A stretch of 64,000 nucleotides of DNA from Alteromonas aquimaris. Lineage in GTDB: Bacteria; Pseudomonadota; Gammaproteobacteria; Enterobacterales; Alteromonadaceae. The notes under the pieces were generated by a model that did not search any database, had not been told where the DNA came from, and saw nothing but the letters and a program-made list of their open reading frames with translations. Shown piece by piece: positions 22,140 to 32,632 of this stretch. Made by a program: the position numbers and the translations under genes. The DNA is taken from NCBI RefSeq assembly GCF_026183695.1, contig NZ_JAPFRD010000002.1, forward strand, positions 54,279 to 118,278, in the 5' to 3' direction. How positions within the stretch are numbered: position 1 is the first letter of the stretch; the number at the start of each line of letters is the position of its first letter.

Positions 22140-24734
22140 TCAGGCGGTTTCTTCCGCTTCAAGAAAGTCTTTGGCAAAGCGTTGTAACACGCCCCCAGCA
22201 CTGTATATGCTGACTTCTTCTGCGGTATCTAAGCGACATTTCACGGGCACAGTTTCCCGGGTGCCGTCAGTACGGTTAATGACAACTTCCAACGTAGCGC
22301 CAGGTGCAGGTTCACCCGATACATCGTAGGTTTCTGTGCCATCCAGCTTAAGGGTTTTACGGGTTGTCCCTTCTTTAAACTCAAGTGGTAACACACCCAT
22401 ACCAATAAGATTGGTACGGTGAATGCGTTCGAAGCCTTCAGCTAAAATTACTTCCACTCCGGCCAAGCGCACTCCTTTCGCGGCCCAGTCCCGGGATGAA
22501 CCCTGACCATAGTCGGCACCCGCTACGATAATGAGTGGCTGACCCCGATCCATATACGTTTCGATCGCTTCCCACATGCGCACTACTTCACCTTCTGGTT
22601 CAATACGAGCTAGGGATCCTTGCTTCACCTCGCCATTTTCCATTACCATTTCGTTAAAAATTTTAGGGTTAGCTAACGTAGCACGTTGGGCAGTGTGGTG
22701 ATCACCTCGGTGTGTAGCGTAAGAGTTAAAATCTTCTTCTGGTAAGCCCATTTTCGCCAGATATTCCCCGGCTGCACTGGATGCCAGTATGGCGTTTGAG
22801 GGGGATAAGTGATCCGTGGTGATATTGTCACCGAAAATCGCCAGTGGACGCATACCTTTCAAAGAGGGCGCCTTGGCCAGCGCACCTTCCCAATAGGGGG
22901 GGCGGCGTATATAGGTGCTGGTTTCACGCCATTGGTAAAGCGGTGATAAATCTTTGCCGTATTCAACTTTCAAGTCGAACATGGGCTCGTAAACCTTACG
23001 GAACTGCTCGGGTTTCACATGCTTGCTGACAATATCATCAATTTCTTCATCCGTCGGCCAGATATCGCTCAAGGTAACCGGGTTGCCTTTATCATCATGA
23101 CCGAGCACATCCTTTTCAATGTCAAAGCGAATGGTGCCCGCAATGGCATACGCCACGACCAAAGGCGGCGAAGCCAGAAAAGCTTGCTTGGCATAGGGGT
23201 GAATACGACCATCGAAGTTACGGTTGCCAGACAGTACGGCAGTAGAATATAAATCCCGTTCGATAATTTCTTGCTGGATAGCTGGATCGAGCGCTCCGCT
23301 CATGCCGTTACAGGTGGTACATGCAAAGCCGACAATACCGAAGCCTAGACTTTCCAGATCTTCCATTAAGCCCGCTTCTTCCAAATACAATTGCACCGCT
23401 TTCGAACCGGGCGCTAAAGATGATTTGACCCAAGGCTTACGTACAAGGCCTTTACGCTTGGCATTGCGCGCAATCAATCCCGCCGCAATCACATTGCGCG
23501 GGTTACTGGTATTTGTACAGCTGGTGATGGCTGCGATTATCACAGCGCCATCCGGCATTTTTCCTGCTTCCTGCTCGATGGGCTTGCTGATCCCTTTGCT
23601 ACTCAAATCGCTGGTGGACAAGCGGGCGTGAGGATTAGACGGACCGGCCATATTTCGACCTACACTTGCCAGATCGAATTTAAGTACGCGTTCATATTCT
23701 GCCGTTTTTAACGCATCGGCCCATAGCCCTGTCTGCTTAGCGTAAGTTTCTACCAAGGCAACCTGTTTATCTTCGCGGCCTGTTAGTTTCAAATATTCAA
23801 TGGTCTGTTCATCAATATAGAACATTGCTGCGGTCGCACCATATTCAGGTGTCATATTTGAAATCGTAGCCCGATCACCCAAGGTGAGGTGCGATGCGCC
23901 TTCACCATAGAACTCTAAATACGCTGAGACCACACGCTCTTTACGCAAAAACTCGGTTAACGCCAGTACGATATCCGTGGCGGTGATGCCGGGTTGGGGT
24001 TTGCCCGTTAGTTCAACACCTACAATGTCTGGCAAACGCATATAGGAAGCACGACCAAGCATGACACTCTCTGCCTCCAGGCCTCCTACACCGACGGCGA
24101 TCACACCCAACGCATCCACATGCGGAGTATGGCTGTCTGTACCCACTAGGGTGTCGGGGAACGCCACGCCATCTCTGGCGTGCACCACCGGAGACATTTT
24201 CTCCAGATTGATCTGATGCATAATGCCATTGCCCGGCCCAATAACATCGACATTTTTGAAGGCGGTTTTGGTCCAGTTGATGAAATGAAAACGGTCATCG
24301 TTACGGCGATCTTCAATCGCCCTGTTTTTGTCAAACGCGTCTTTTTCAAAGCCAGCGTGCTCAACGGCCAGCGAGTGGTCAACGATTAACTGTGTAGGTA
24401 CCACCGGATTGACTTTAGAAGGATCACCGCCTTTTGCTGCAATGGCGTCGCGCAATCCGGCCAGGTCAACAAACGCCGTCTGACCCAGAATGTCGTGGCA
24501 AACAACGCGTGACGGGAACCAGGGGAAGTCAAGATCACGTTTGCGATAAATCAGTTGTTTTAACGAGTCGGTGAGTGCTGCGGGGTCGCATTTTCTAACC
24601 AGGTTTTCTGCCAATACTTTAGAAGTATAGGGCAGTTTGTCGTAGGCGCCTGGTTCAATAGCTTCCACAGCTTCGCGGGTATCGAAGTAATCCAGCGATG
24701 CACCGGGAAGCGGTTTGCGGTAATCGGTGTTCAT
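22140..24734 (-). CDS. acnD: Fe/S-dependent 2-methylisocitrate dehydratase AcnD
   Basis: An aconitase-family enzyme dehydrating 2-methylcitrate in propionate catabolism, working with PrpF in place of PrpD. The 864-residue protein has 4Fe-4S cysteines in ITSCTNTSNP and GFACTTCNG, and the swivelling C-terminal domain with DYGQGSSRDWAAKG. I chose ATG 24734, which follows CAGGA at good spacing, over a TTG six codons upstream. No prpD is present, consistent with the acnD-prpF variant of the cycle. A hairpin lies between it and prpC. Confidence 0.96.
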   Translation of the reverse strand: MNTDYRKPLPGASLDYFDTREAVEAIEPGAYDKLPYTSKVLAENLVRKCDPAALTDSLKQLIYRKRDLDFPWFPSRVVCHDILGQTAFVDLAGLRDAIAAKGGDPSKVNPVVPTQLIVDHSLAVEHAGFEKDAFDKNRAIEDRRNDDRFHFINWTKTAFKNVDVIGPGNGIMHQINLEKMSPVVHARDGVAFPDTLVGTDSHTPHVDALGVIAVGVGGLEAESVMLGRASYMRLPDIVGVELTGKPQPGITATDIVLALTEFLRKERVVSAYLEFYGEGASHLTLGDRATISNMTPEYGATAAMFYIDEQTIEYLKLTGREDKQVALVETYAKQTGLWADALKTAEYERVLKFDLASVGRNMAGPSNPHARLSTSDLSSKGISKPIEQEAGKMPDGAVIIAAITSCTNTSNPRNVIAAGLIARNAKRKGLVRKPWVKSSLAPGSKAVQLYLEEAGLMEDLESLGFGIVGFACTTCNGMSGALDPAIQQEIIERDLYSTAVLSGNRNFDGRIHPYAKQAFLASPPLVVAYAIAGTIRFDIEKDVLGHDDKGNPVTLSDIWPTDEEIDDIVSKHVKPEQFRKVYEPMFDLKVEYGKDLSPLYQWRETSTYIRRPPYWEGALAKAPSLKGMRPLAIFGDNITTDHLSPSNAILASSAAGEYLAKMGLPEEDFNSYATHRGDHHTAQRATLANPKIFNEMVMENGEVKQGSLARIEPEGEVVRMWEAIETYMDRGQPLIIVAGADYGQGSSRDWAAKGVRLAGVEVILAEGFERIHRTNLIGMGVLPLEFKEGTTRKTLKLDGTETYDVSGEPAPGATLEVVINRTDGTRETVPVKCRLDTAEEVSIYSAGGVLQRFAKDFLEAEETA

Positions 24735-24761
24735 GGTGATATCCTGTTTCAAATGAGAAGA

Positions 24762-24783
24762 AGGCCAGACAAAAATCTGGCCT
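24762..24783 (-). other. Intercistronic hairpin prpC-acnD
   Basis: AGGCCAGA (24762-24769) and TCTGGCCT (24776-24783) form a perfect 8-bp stem 26 bp beyond the prpC stop. No T run follows in the operon direction, so mRNA stabilisation or partial attenuation is more likely than full termination. Confidence 0.65.
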
Positions 24784-24808
24784 CTTAGGCTTGGCTTTTT
24801 GGCTTATA

Positions 24809-25933
24809 TTAGCCGCGTTCAGCTATAGGCGTCACTGTACGCAAGTCTTCACCCGTGTACTCTGCTGAAGGACGGATGATGCGGTTATCAGCGCGCTGTT
24901 CCATCACATGAGCAGCCCAGCCAGTTAAACGCGACATCACGAAGATAGGTGTAAATAACTTAGTGGGAATGCCCATGAAGTTATAGGCAGACGCATGGAA
25001 AAAATCTGCGTTACAGAACAATTTCTTCTCCCGCCACATCACTTCTTCGCAACGTACAGAAACGGGGTAAAGCACTTCATCGCCCACGTCTTTGGCCAGT
25101 TTTTCAGACCACTGTTTGATGATTTCATTTCGTGGATCTGATTCAGAATAAATCGCATGACCGAAGCCCATAATTTTTTCCTTCCGCGCCAGCATACCCA
25201 TCATTTCTTCTTCGGCATGGTCAGGTGAGTTAAACTTCTCAATCATATCCATGGCCGCTTCATTCGCTCCGCCATGCAGAGGACCGCGAAGTGAGCCTAT
25301 TGCCCCGGTGACACAAGAATGCATATCAGATAGGGTTGACGCGCACACTCGTGCAGTGAAGGTAGAAGCATTGAATTCATGCTCTGCGTAAAGTATTAAC
25401 GACACATGCATAACTTGCTCATGAAGTTCACTCGGCTTGTTACCATGCAGCATTTGTAAGAAATGCGAGCCAATTGAATCGTTGTCCGTTTCCACATCGA
25501 TGCGAACACCATCGTGCGAATAACGGTACCAGTAGCAAATAATACTGGGGAAACATGCAAGCATGCGGTCAGTCACTTCTTGCTGCTGTTCAAAACTGGT
25601 TTCTGTCTCAAGATTGCCAAGCATTGAACAACCTGTACGTAGCACGTCCATGGGATGAGCGTCTTTTGGAATACGCTCGAGCACGTCTTTTAATTCCTGC
25701 GGCAAACCGCGCAGCGTTTGTAATTTAGCTTTATAGGAATCCAATTCCTGCTGATTGGGCAATTTGCCTTTCAGAATCAGATAGGCGACTTCTTCGAATT
25801 GACACTTATTGGCCAGTTCCTTGATGTCATACCCGCGGTAAGTCAGACCAGAGCCAGTTTGTCCAACAGTCGAAAGCGCTGTTTTGCCTGCCACCTGGCC
25901 GCGTAATCCGGCACCGCTAAGTTGTTTCGCCAT
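24809..25933 (-). CDS. prpC: 2-methylcitrate synthase
   Basis: PrpC condenses propionyl-CoA with oxaloacetate to 2-methylcitrate, the entry step of the methylcitrate cycle. The 374-residue length is that of short citrate synthase-family enzymes. Catalytic histidines lie in GPLHGGANEAAM and MGFGHAIY, and the catalytic aspartate probably in CNADFFHASAY. A start near TGRGYDIKELA-type sequence (LTYRGYDIKELA) is characteristic of PrpC rather than housekeeping GltA. It sits 79 bp after prpB on the same strand. Confidence 0.96.
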   Translation of the reverse strand: MAKQLSGAGLRGQVAGKTALSTVGQTGSGLTYRGYDIKELANKCQFEEVAYLILKGKLPNQQELDSYKAKLQTLRGLPQELKDVLERIPKDAHPMDVLRTGCSMLGNLETETSFEQQQEVTDRMLACFPSIICYWYRYSHDGVRIDVETDNDSIGSHFLQMLHGNKPSELHEQVMHVSLILYAEHEFNASTFTARVCASTLSDMHSCVTGAIGSLRGPLHGGANEAAMDMIEKFNSPDHAEEEMMGMLARKEKIMGFGHAIYSESDPRNEIIKQWSEKLAKDVGDEVLYPVSVRCEEVMWREKKLFCNADFFHASAYNFMGIPTKLFTPIFVMSRLTGWAAHVMEQRADNRIIRPSAEYTGEDLRTVTPIAERG

Positions 25934-26012
25934 AAGTTAATCTCCGATTTTAATTTGTAGAGTCTTTGGTTGTGCCAGAAAGTTCCAGCACAGCATTATT
26001 ATTGTGTAAGGG

Positions 26013-26891
26013 TTACTTATTTTTGCCTTGAGCAAACAAACTATCGAGCTTTTTCTCATACTCGTGGTAGCCAAGATAATCGTACAGCTCCATACGTGTT
26101 TGCATCATATCGGTAACCGCTTTTTGATCGCCTTTTTCAAGAATAGACGTGTAAACCGTTTCTGCTGCCTTATTCATGGCCCGAAACGCGCTTAGTGGAT
26201 ACAGCACCATCGCTACGCCCCATTCACCTAATTCTTTTTTATTCCATAACTCTGTTTTACCGAACTCAGTGATGTTGGCGAGAATAGGTACGTCAAGGGC
26301 TTCAGCAAAGGCGCGGTAATGCTCTTCAGTTTGCACTGCTTCCGCAAAAATACCGTCAGCACCGGCCGCAACATAGGCTTTAGCACGCTCAATCGCGGCA
26401 TCGATGCCTTCCTGGGCAAAAGCATCGGTACGGGCCATGATAAAGAAATCAGGATCAGTGCGGGCATCTACCGCCGCCTTAATGCGATCCACCATTTCTT
26501 CAGTTGACACAATTTCTTTATTCGGCCGATGACCACAACGCTTCTGCGCCACCTGATCTTCCATATGCACAGCAGCGGCCCCGGCTTTTTCCATATCTTT
26601 AATGGTCTTGGCGATATTAAATGCCCCGCCCCAACCGGTATCAATGTCAACCAGTAAAGGAAGGTCACAAGCCGCAGTAATGCGCTGCACATCAGCAATA
26701 ACATCATTCAATGATGTCATGCCCAAGTCAGGTAATCCGTAAGACGCATTCGCCACGCCACCGCCTGAAAGGTAGATTGCCTTATGACCGATTTGTTTCG
26801 CCATAATGGCAGTGTAGGCATTTATGGTTCCTACAATTTGAAGAGGTGAGTTGTCAGTTAACGCCTGACGAAATTTTTTACCTGGGCTCAT
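26013..26891 (-). CDS. prpB: 2-methylisocitrate lyase
   Basis: PrpB cleaves 2-methylisocitrate to pyruvate and succinate, closing the methylcitrate cycle. It has 292 residues of the isocitrate lyase/PEP mutase fold. The catalytic loop KRCGH is at residues 117-121 (Cys119), preceded by the metal-binding VDIDTGWGG (81-89) and VHMEDQ (108-113). Its ATG comes one base after the gntR stop codon, so it is cotranscribed and probably coupled with the regulator. Confidence 0.97.
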   Translation of the reverse strand: MSPGKKFRQALTDNSPLQIVGTINAYTAIMAKQIGHKAIYLSGGGVANASYGLPDLGMTSLNDVIADVQRITAACDLPLLVDIDTGWGGAFNIAKTIKDMEKAGAAAVHMEDQVAQKRCGHRPNKEIVSTEEMVDRIKAAVDARTDPDFFIMARTDAFAQEGIDAAIERAKAYVAAGADGIFAEAVQTEEHYRAFAEALDVPILANITEFGKTELWNKKELGEWGVAMVLYPLSAFRAMNKAAETVYTSILEKGDQKAVTDMMQTRMELYDYLGYHEYEKKLDSLFAQGKNK

Positions 26892-26892
26892 T

Positions 26893-27594
26893 TCATTGTC
26901 CTTTTAGGTTTGAATGATTGAGAAGTTTAGTTTGAACATTATTTTTTGAGTAAAGAATATGTCGACGCATGAGGATTTCAGCCAATTCTTCGTCACGGTT
27001 AGCAATTGCTTTAACGATGTGTAGATGCTCGTCGAAGGCGGTGGTAACCCGCGGGCCAGCCATGCCTAATTGTACTCGATACATCCGCACCAAGTGATAA
27101 AGACCATTTACCAGCACTGATATCAAATGCTGATTTTTACTACCTTGAATTATACGATAATGAAAGTCTACATCACCGGCTTCCTGATAGTAGGACTCGC
27201 CTGCTTGTACCTGTTTATCAAAGTGCGCATTGAGAAGTTGTTGCAAGTCCGCAATTTCCTGATCGGTCATATGTTTAGCAGCTAATCTCGCCGCCATCCC
27301 TTCCAATGATTCTCTCACCTGATATAGCTGCTCCAGCCCCTCTGGTGAGAGCGTCACCACTCGCGCGCCGACGTTCGCTTTTCGTTCAACCAAATGACAC
27401 GCCATCAATCGATTGATGGCCTCACGAATGACTGCACGGCTGACCGAGTAATTGGTCGATAGTTCGACTTCACTTAGTTTAGTGCCAGCGGTTATGCGCC
27501 CCTCGACAATATCGTTGCGAAGTTGTATGTAGGTTTTATCGGCATTGGTTACTGCTGATTCACTGGTAAAATCCATGGATGAAATCGACGACAT
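26893..27594 (-). CDS. GntR-family (FCD-type) regulator of the propionate operon
   Basis: A 233-residue transcription factor: winged-helix domain at about residues 20-85 ([18 protein letters not shown], then [14 protein letters not shown] as recognition helix) and an all-helical FCD ligand domain with metal-type histidines in DVDFHYRII and MRRHILYSK. First gene of the prp operon, it probably senses a methylcitrate-cycle intermediate and autoregulates (inference). Two identical TTGTCGACAA palindromes flank its upstream region. The Shine-Dalgarno is weak at 27594; a second in-frame ATG is at 27576. Confidence 0.9.
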   Translation of the reverse strand: MSSISSMDFTSESAVTNADKTYIQLRNDIVEGRITAGTKLSEVELSTNYSVSRAVIREAINRLMACHLVERKANVGARVVTLSPEGLEQLYQVRESLEGMAARLAAKHMTDQEIADLQQLLNAHFDKQVQAGESYYQEAGDVDFHYRIIQGSKNQHLISVLVNGLYHLVRMYRVQLGMAGPRVTTAFDEHLHIVKAIANRDEELAEILMRRHILYSKNNVQTKLLNHSNLKGQ

Positions 27595-27603
27595 TTTAAA
27601 ACT

Positions 27604-27613
27604 TTGTCGACAA
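27604..27613. promoter_or_regulatory. Putative GntR operator, proximal site
   Basis: TTGTCGACAA is a perfect 10-bp palindrome located 10 bp before the gntR start, overlapping the expected ribosome-binding region. FCD-type GntR proteins commonly bind TTGT-N2-ACAA-like sites. An identical copy is 133 bp upstream. Confidence 0.7.
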
Positions 27614-27736
27614 TATAGAGAGCGAAGTCAAGGATGTCAATTAAACGCAGGCAGGCTTAATGAAAAGTTTAAAATGCAGTGTCATGCGTATTTTACAGAA
27701 TGGTCGCCGATGTTCATCAACAGTTTTAGAGGGAAA

Positions 27737-27746
27737 TTGTCGACAA
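27737..27746. promoter_or_regulatory. Putative GntR operator, distal site
   Basis: The second exact copy of TTGTCGACAA, flanked by AAA and ACT, lies 143 bp upstream of the gntR start and 40 bp from the 3' end of dolP. Together with the proximal copy it brackets the probable prp promoter. Confidence 0.65.
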
Positions 27747-27785
27747 ACTGGCTGCGCGTGTTGATACGCTACAGCCCCAACGATG

Positions 27786-28376
27786 TTACTGAATAATCTG
27801 GAACGCCCTAACTACCCGAGCTACCCCAGTGACATTCCGGGCTACTTCAACGGCAGAGGTCGCTTCCTGATTATTTACCCTGCCGAGTAAAAATACTTCG
27901 CTATCTTGCACCACCACCTTCACCTGAAGCGCCGGTATGCGATCGTCAGTCAACAGCTTTGTGCGAACTTTTGAGGCAAGCCATATATCGTTAGCCTGAG
28001 TGGTTGCCGCAATGGGCTCACCTACGCGAATTTGATTATGAATTTTATTGAGTGATTCCACGTTTTGGGCAGCTTTTAATGCCTCTTGGATTAGTGCAGC
28101 AGAAGGAGCCTGGCCGGTTAACAGGGCCACGCCGTTATAGACGTCAACCTGGAGGTTGGCTAATTCTTTTAAGGAATCGTTTTGTGACCAATTGTAGGCC
28201 ACTTTGCCCTCTGAAGTCTGGTCGTCCAACTGGGTGCCAACAGTTCGTCTGTCTGTCGCAACTTTCGCGGCCACCCCTGCGGCGCCTACAGCAACCACAG
28301 CGCAACCTTGAGATGATGCGATAACCAACGTTGCTACGCATACTGCAGCAATCTGCTTAACACCTTGTTTTATCAT
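27786..28376 (-). CDS. dolP: BON-domain outer-membrane lipoprotein (DolP/YraP-like)
   Basis: A 196-residue lipoprotein: hydrophobic signal with lipobox SSQGC (Cys25) and two BON domains (about 50-120 and 125-195, with the GxV motifs VALLTGQ and VFLLGRV). E. coli DolP sits in the outer membrane at the division site, binds anionic lipids and supports barrier integrity. The ATG comes two bases after the diaA stop. It is last in the lpoA-yraN-diaA-dolP cluster, the same order as in E. coli. Confidence 0.92.
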   Translation of the reverse strand: MIKQGVKQIAAVCVATLVIASSQGCAVVAVGAAGVAAKVATDRRTVGTQLDDQTSEGKVAYNWSQNDSLKELANLQVDVYNGVALLTGQAPSAALIQEALKAAQNVESLNKIHNQIRVGEPIAATTQANDIWLASKVRTKLLTDDRIPALQVKVVVQDSEVFLLGRVNNQEATSAVEVARNVTGVARVVRAFQIIQ

Positions 28377-28378
28377 GG

Positions 28379-29005
<627 letters not shown>

Positions 29006-29356
29006 TCAGTATGCCACATTCTGAAGCCAGTCTAGGTGTGTTGAGTTTACTGCGATAACATCGATTCGCATAGGGGTACTTGCTGGATTAAGGCCTTGCT
29101 TAATCAAAAATTGTTCAAAGGTTATTTTGATTTTTGTTAATTTGCTAGGGGTAACAAACTCCATCGCATCGCCATATTGGCTCGAGCGACGATACTTCAC
29201 CTCCACCGCCACCCAACAAGCTTTGTCTTTCATCACTAAGTCCAGTTCGCCAAACCGGCTATGCACATTGGCGGCCACAAATGTCAGGCCACGCTGTTGC
29301 AAATATAGCCTGGCTTTATCTTCTGCGTTATTGCCAATCCGTTTAGCTTGGGTCAC
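29006..29356 (-). CDS. yraN: UPF0102 family protein YraN
   Basis: A 116-residue protein of the YraN family, which has a restriction endonuclease-like fold. Visible signatures are GNNAEDKARLYLQQ near the N-terminus, RFGELDLVMKD (about 35-45) and the VEVKYRRSSQYGDA motif containing the D-ExK-like core. The cellular role is not settled. Its start overlaps the lpoA stop by four bases (ATGA type), showing tight coupling with lpoA. Confidence 0.93.
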   Translation of the reverse strand: MTQAKRIGNNAEDKARLYLQQRGLTFVAANVHSRFGELDLVMKDKACWVAVEVKYRRSSQYGDAMEFVTPSKLTKIKITFEQFLIKQGLNPASTPMRIDVIAVNSTHLDWLQNVAY

Positions 29357-31323
29357 TGTAGCGGCTTGTATAATGTTACTTTTTGGTTACTTATTAACGC
29401 TTGCGGCAAAGTACGGATAATTTCACCGTTCTTATTCATAGAAAGCTCTCCGGTGAGGCCCGCTACCGCCACCTGAGGTAGAAGCGCCATACTAGCCAGA
29501 TGGGGTAAGAGTTGATAGGCATCGATTCCAAAGGCAAACAATCTGGATTCTTGGGTGCTGCGATCCTGCCAAAGTCCGTTGAGTTGCTGTTTCATCTCTT
29601 GTTTGGGATTGTGGGGTAACATCCACGGCATATCCAGAAAGCGTACATTTTGTAAATCACGCCATTGGTTTTTCGTGCTGTCATATTCTACCGAGCGTGA
29701 GGTGGCATAGACAGGCACAGTCTTGCCAAAAAATGGATTAATGCTGGCTTCGATCATGGGGTTTAACAACTCGGTTTGCTCAGGCGAAGCAAAGGCAACG
29801 ATTGCATCGATATCCTCTCGGTTGCGCGGCATATTGTACAATTCTTCATTGAGCATGTAGCGAATTTGATTGATACGTTTTTCACTTTGTGCAACGTCTA
29901 ACGCCTGGGTAACGCCCTCCTTCAATGAGCTGTTATCGGTAAAGGTCACTTTAGTTAAGCTAATCTTGTTACGGCCTTTGCGAAGGGCATTCAGCTCCTG
30001 CCAACGTTGGCTAAAGGATGCCAGCATACGTTGGTTAATATTGCTGTCAGAGGTAATTACTACGGGCGCTCGGTACCCATTGACAAATATCAGCTCAGCC
30101 AGCTGCGCAGCTTCATCTTCGGGGGCCAGGGCGAAATAGGCAATGGCCTGCTGACCCACGACCTCTTGTGCGCGGTTTAAGGTATCAGGTTGCTCCATAC
30201 TGTTCGCAATCTTATCCTCAGGAATAGCAGAGGCTTCCTCGAGCTTTTTCAAACTGATTCGATTGAGCGCTAACATATTCACAGAGGGCGGTAGCTTGCC
30301 ATGCAAATGTTCGATGGTTTCTTTAATAAGGGGGCCTATAACCCAGCGACTCTCTCCAATTTCCTCAACTAATTGAATGTCAGATTTATTAACTGTATCG
30401 ACAAATCGCAAAGTGGGCACGCGATGTGTCGAACGCACATTTTTCGTATGCTCAAAATAAGCGGCGACAATGCCTTCTTTGACGGCGTTACCGGTTGCTT
30501 CCAGCCTGCCACTTAAGGGGAGTAATACGACGATGTCTTCTGGCGCCTTTATTGACAGCTGGGTGGCGCGAGTCACAGATTCTGGTAAGTAGTCCAATAA
30601 AGGATGTCCACGGAAAACCCTCTTAAACTGAACAATATTTTCACTGAGTTTAGCTGGCTGTAAACCATAGGTTGCCACCAAACTACGTAACGCAAGGTAA
30701 GGGCGTAGAGCAGGATAATCTTGCTGTGCCTTGCCTAGCTGCTCCTTTGGAATATGGTTACTCCATTGCCAGACTTTTGCAATCGTTTCCTCGGTCGCCG
30801 GGTGTGAGCTAATGAGTGCATCCGCAGCCGCGGCCCAATTTTGTAGCCGATGATATAAATCCGTTTGCAACTGAAGTTGCTGTTGGCGAATATCCTTATT
30901 GGTGGAAAGAGGAGATACTAAGGTCAACAACTCACTGGCAGAGGCTTCGCTGCTGTCCATATATACCTGAGCAATTAACAGGTTTGTCCGTTCGCGTAAG
31001 GTGGGACTAAGATTGCTGCGCTCAATCATTTTGAGCAACGCTTGTGCCTTGAATACTTTCGATTGATTAATATACATAGCTGCCGCGTCAAGGAGAAGTG
31101 CATCGCGCTGTGCAGCATCACGTTCCTGTTGCCATACGTGTCGGGCTTGCTCAATCAGCTCTTGCGGAGTATAAGCTGCATTCTCCTTCTCAATAGGGGA
31201 AATGACTTCAGGTTTAGCTATTTTAGGCTGTGTTTCTGGGGAACTTGAACAAGCGACTAATAAAACCGCCAATGCGCAGGTGACGACAGGCTTTATCAAA
31301 GCTACTATATGAGGTAAATGCAC
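29353..31323 (-). CDS. lpoA: Outer-membrane lipoprotein activator of PBP1a, LpoA
   Basis: LpoA reaches from the outer membrane through the periplasm to activate the peptidoglycan synthase PBP1a. The 656-residue protein has a signal peptide with lipobox LLVAC (Cys25), an N-terminal helical TPR-like region (about 45-255) and a C-terminal periplasmic-binding-protein-like domain beginning with VVLLPLSGRLEATG (about 262). It leads the operon and diverges from rsmI across 153 bp, the conserved arrangement in gammaproteobacteria. Confidence 0.94.
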   Translation of the reverse strand: MHLPHIVALIKPVVTCALAVLLVACSSSPETQPKIAKPEVISPIEKENAAYTPQELIEQARHVWQQERDAAQRDALLLDAAAMYINQSKVFKAQALLKMIERSNLSPTLRERTNLLIAQVYMDSSEASASELLTLVSPLSTNKDIRQQQLQLQTDLYHRLQNWAAAADALISSHPATEETIAKVWQWSNHIPKEQLGKAQQDYPALRPYLALRSLVATYGLQPAKLSENIVQFKRVFRGHPLLDYLPESVTRATQLSIKAPEDIVVLLPLSGRLEATGNAVKEGIVAAYFEHTKNVRSTHRVPTLRFVDTVNKSDIQLVEEIGESRWVIGPLIKETIEHLHGKLPPSVNMLALNRISLKKLEEASAIPEDKIANSMEQPDTLNRAQEVVGQQAIAYFALAPEDEAAQLAELIFVNGYRAPVVITSDSNINQRMLASFSQRWQELNALRKGRNKISLTKVTFTDNSSLKEGVTQALDVAQSEKRINQIRYMLNEELYNMPRNREDIDAIVAFASPEQTELLNPMIEASINPFFGKTVPVYATSRSVEYDSTKNQWRDLQNVRFLDMPWMLPHNPKQEMKQQLNGLWQDRSTQESRLFAFGIDAYQLLPHLASMALLPQVAVAGLTGELSMNKNGEIIRTLPQALISNQKVTLYKPLQ

Positions 31324-31476
31324 TCAGGGGTCCTTGCGTTTTCACTTAACGATTCCAAGTTTAATGATTCCAGCCAGAAAAGCTATGGTAGCAATAAAGA
31401 ACTGTACCAACTTTTACCTGATAAGATGGCTGAAAATACCCTAGGGTCCGGATAACAAACTGAAAATAAGGCTATT

Positions 31477-32319
31477 ATGTCATCATCTGCCACTCTTTAT
31501 ATCGTTCCCACCCCGATCGGTAATTTACAGGATATTACCCAACGTGCGCTTGATACGTTAAGAAATGTCGATTGGATTGCGGCAGAGGACACCAGGCATA
31601 CCCATAAGTTGTTGCAACACTTTTCAATAAATGGACGAACGCTGTCTTTACATGAGCACAATGAAGACAAACGCGCAGCCATGTTGTGCCAACGATTAAT
31701 CGATGGTGAGTCCGTCGCGTTGGTCAGTGATGCGGGCACTCCGCTGATTAGCGACCCAGGTTTTGTATTGGTGAGAAAATGCAGAGAAGAGGGCGTGAAA
31801 ATAATAGCACTACCAGGCCCGTGCGCCGCTGTTACCGCGTTAAGTGCTTCGGGTTTACCCACCGATAAGTTTGTCTTCGAAGGATTCCTGCCGGTAAAAA
31901 TGCTGGCACGGGAACAAGTTTTGGAAACCCTGCAAACGCGAACGATAACCTCTGTGTTTTACGAAGCACCCCGTCGCGTGGTAGACACCGTGGAAGCGGT
32001 TGCGAAGGTGTTAGGGGAAGATCGGCAACTGGTATTAGCTAAAGAAATCAGCAAAACGTTTGAAACTTATGTCAGTGGTAATCCACAAACCATTCTAGAG
32101 TACTTACATCGCGATCCCGCGCATCAAAAAGGGGAGTTTGTATTGATGATTGCAGGTTGTGCAAGCACTACTACCGAAGTACCACCCGAAGCTTTGCAGT
32201 TATTGACGATATTACAAACGGAGCTTCCTCTTAAAAAAGCCGCTGCTATTGTGGCTCAACATTACGGCCTTAAAAAGAATCGACTGTATCAAATTGGATT
32301 GGAATTGAACGATCACTGA
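31477..32319 (+). CDS. rsmI: 16S rRNA (cytidine(1402)-2'-O)-methyltransferase
   Basis: RsmI methylates the ribose of C1402 in the ribosomal P site using S-adenosylmethionine. The 280 residues match the tetrapyrrole-methylase fold: VPTPIGNLQDIT (10-21), AAEDTRHTHKLL (about 35-46), VSDAGTPLISDPG (about 80-92) and ALPGPCAAVTALSASGLP. AATAAGG precedes the ATG. The gene is divergent from lpoA. The rnpB gene that often follows in relatives was not found here. Confidence 0.96.
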   Translation: MSSSATLYIVPTPIGNLQDITQRALDTLRNVDWIAAEDTRHTHKLLQHFSINGRTLSLHEHNEDKRAAMLCQRLIDGESVALVSDAGTPLISDPGFVLVRKCREEGVKIIALPGPCAAVTALSASGLPTDKFVFEGFLPVKMLAREQVLETLQTRTITSVFYEAPRRVVDTVEAVAKVLGEDRQLVLAKEISKTFETYVSGNPQTILEYLHRDPAHQKGEFVLMIAGCASTTTEVPPEALQLLTILQTELPLKKAAAIVAQHYGLKKNRLYQIGLELNDH

Positions 32320-32348
32320 CATATCGCGTAATGGTTACCATGTAGGTG

Positions 32349-32619
32349 ATACCAATCCGCATTGATGTTTGCTCACTCAGGGTGTGAATTTTTACACTTT
32401 TAACAAACCAATTTTGTGAAGATTTAGTGCACCCAAATCGCGCATAATTGGTGCTGCTTAAAAGTGTAAGAGCCGCGCTCACAGGGAGATGGCGGCGGAT
32501 ATCTATTCTGCGTTACATTGGCTTGAGAGGCTCCAGCATCCTTCACTGTTCGCCAAAGCGCCTTGACTAGATACCTGCCTCTATCTCTAAGCTGATAAAT
32601 CATCAATACGGTTTGGGAT
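32349..32619. mobile_element. MITE-like element with 19-bp terminal inverted repeats
   Basis: The ends ATACCAATCCGCATTGATG (32349-32367) and the complement of 32601-32619 agree at 16 of 19 positions. The element is about 271 bp, carries no complete transposase, and is flanked by GAT on both sides, a possible short target duplication. It sits between rsmI and the next gene; the Shine-Dalgarno AAAGGAGGT begins right at its right end. A ten-base piece of the terminal repeat (CCAATCCGCA) also occurs at about 13299. Confidence 0.7.
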
Positions 32620-32632
32620 GAAAGGAGGTAAC

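Noticed and set aside
32320-32632. RNase P RNA gene (rnpB) after rsmI
   Set aside because: Conserved rnpB elements were not seen, and the region is explained by a MITE-like element with terminal inverted repeats.
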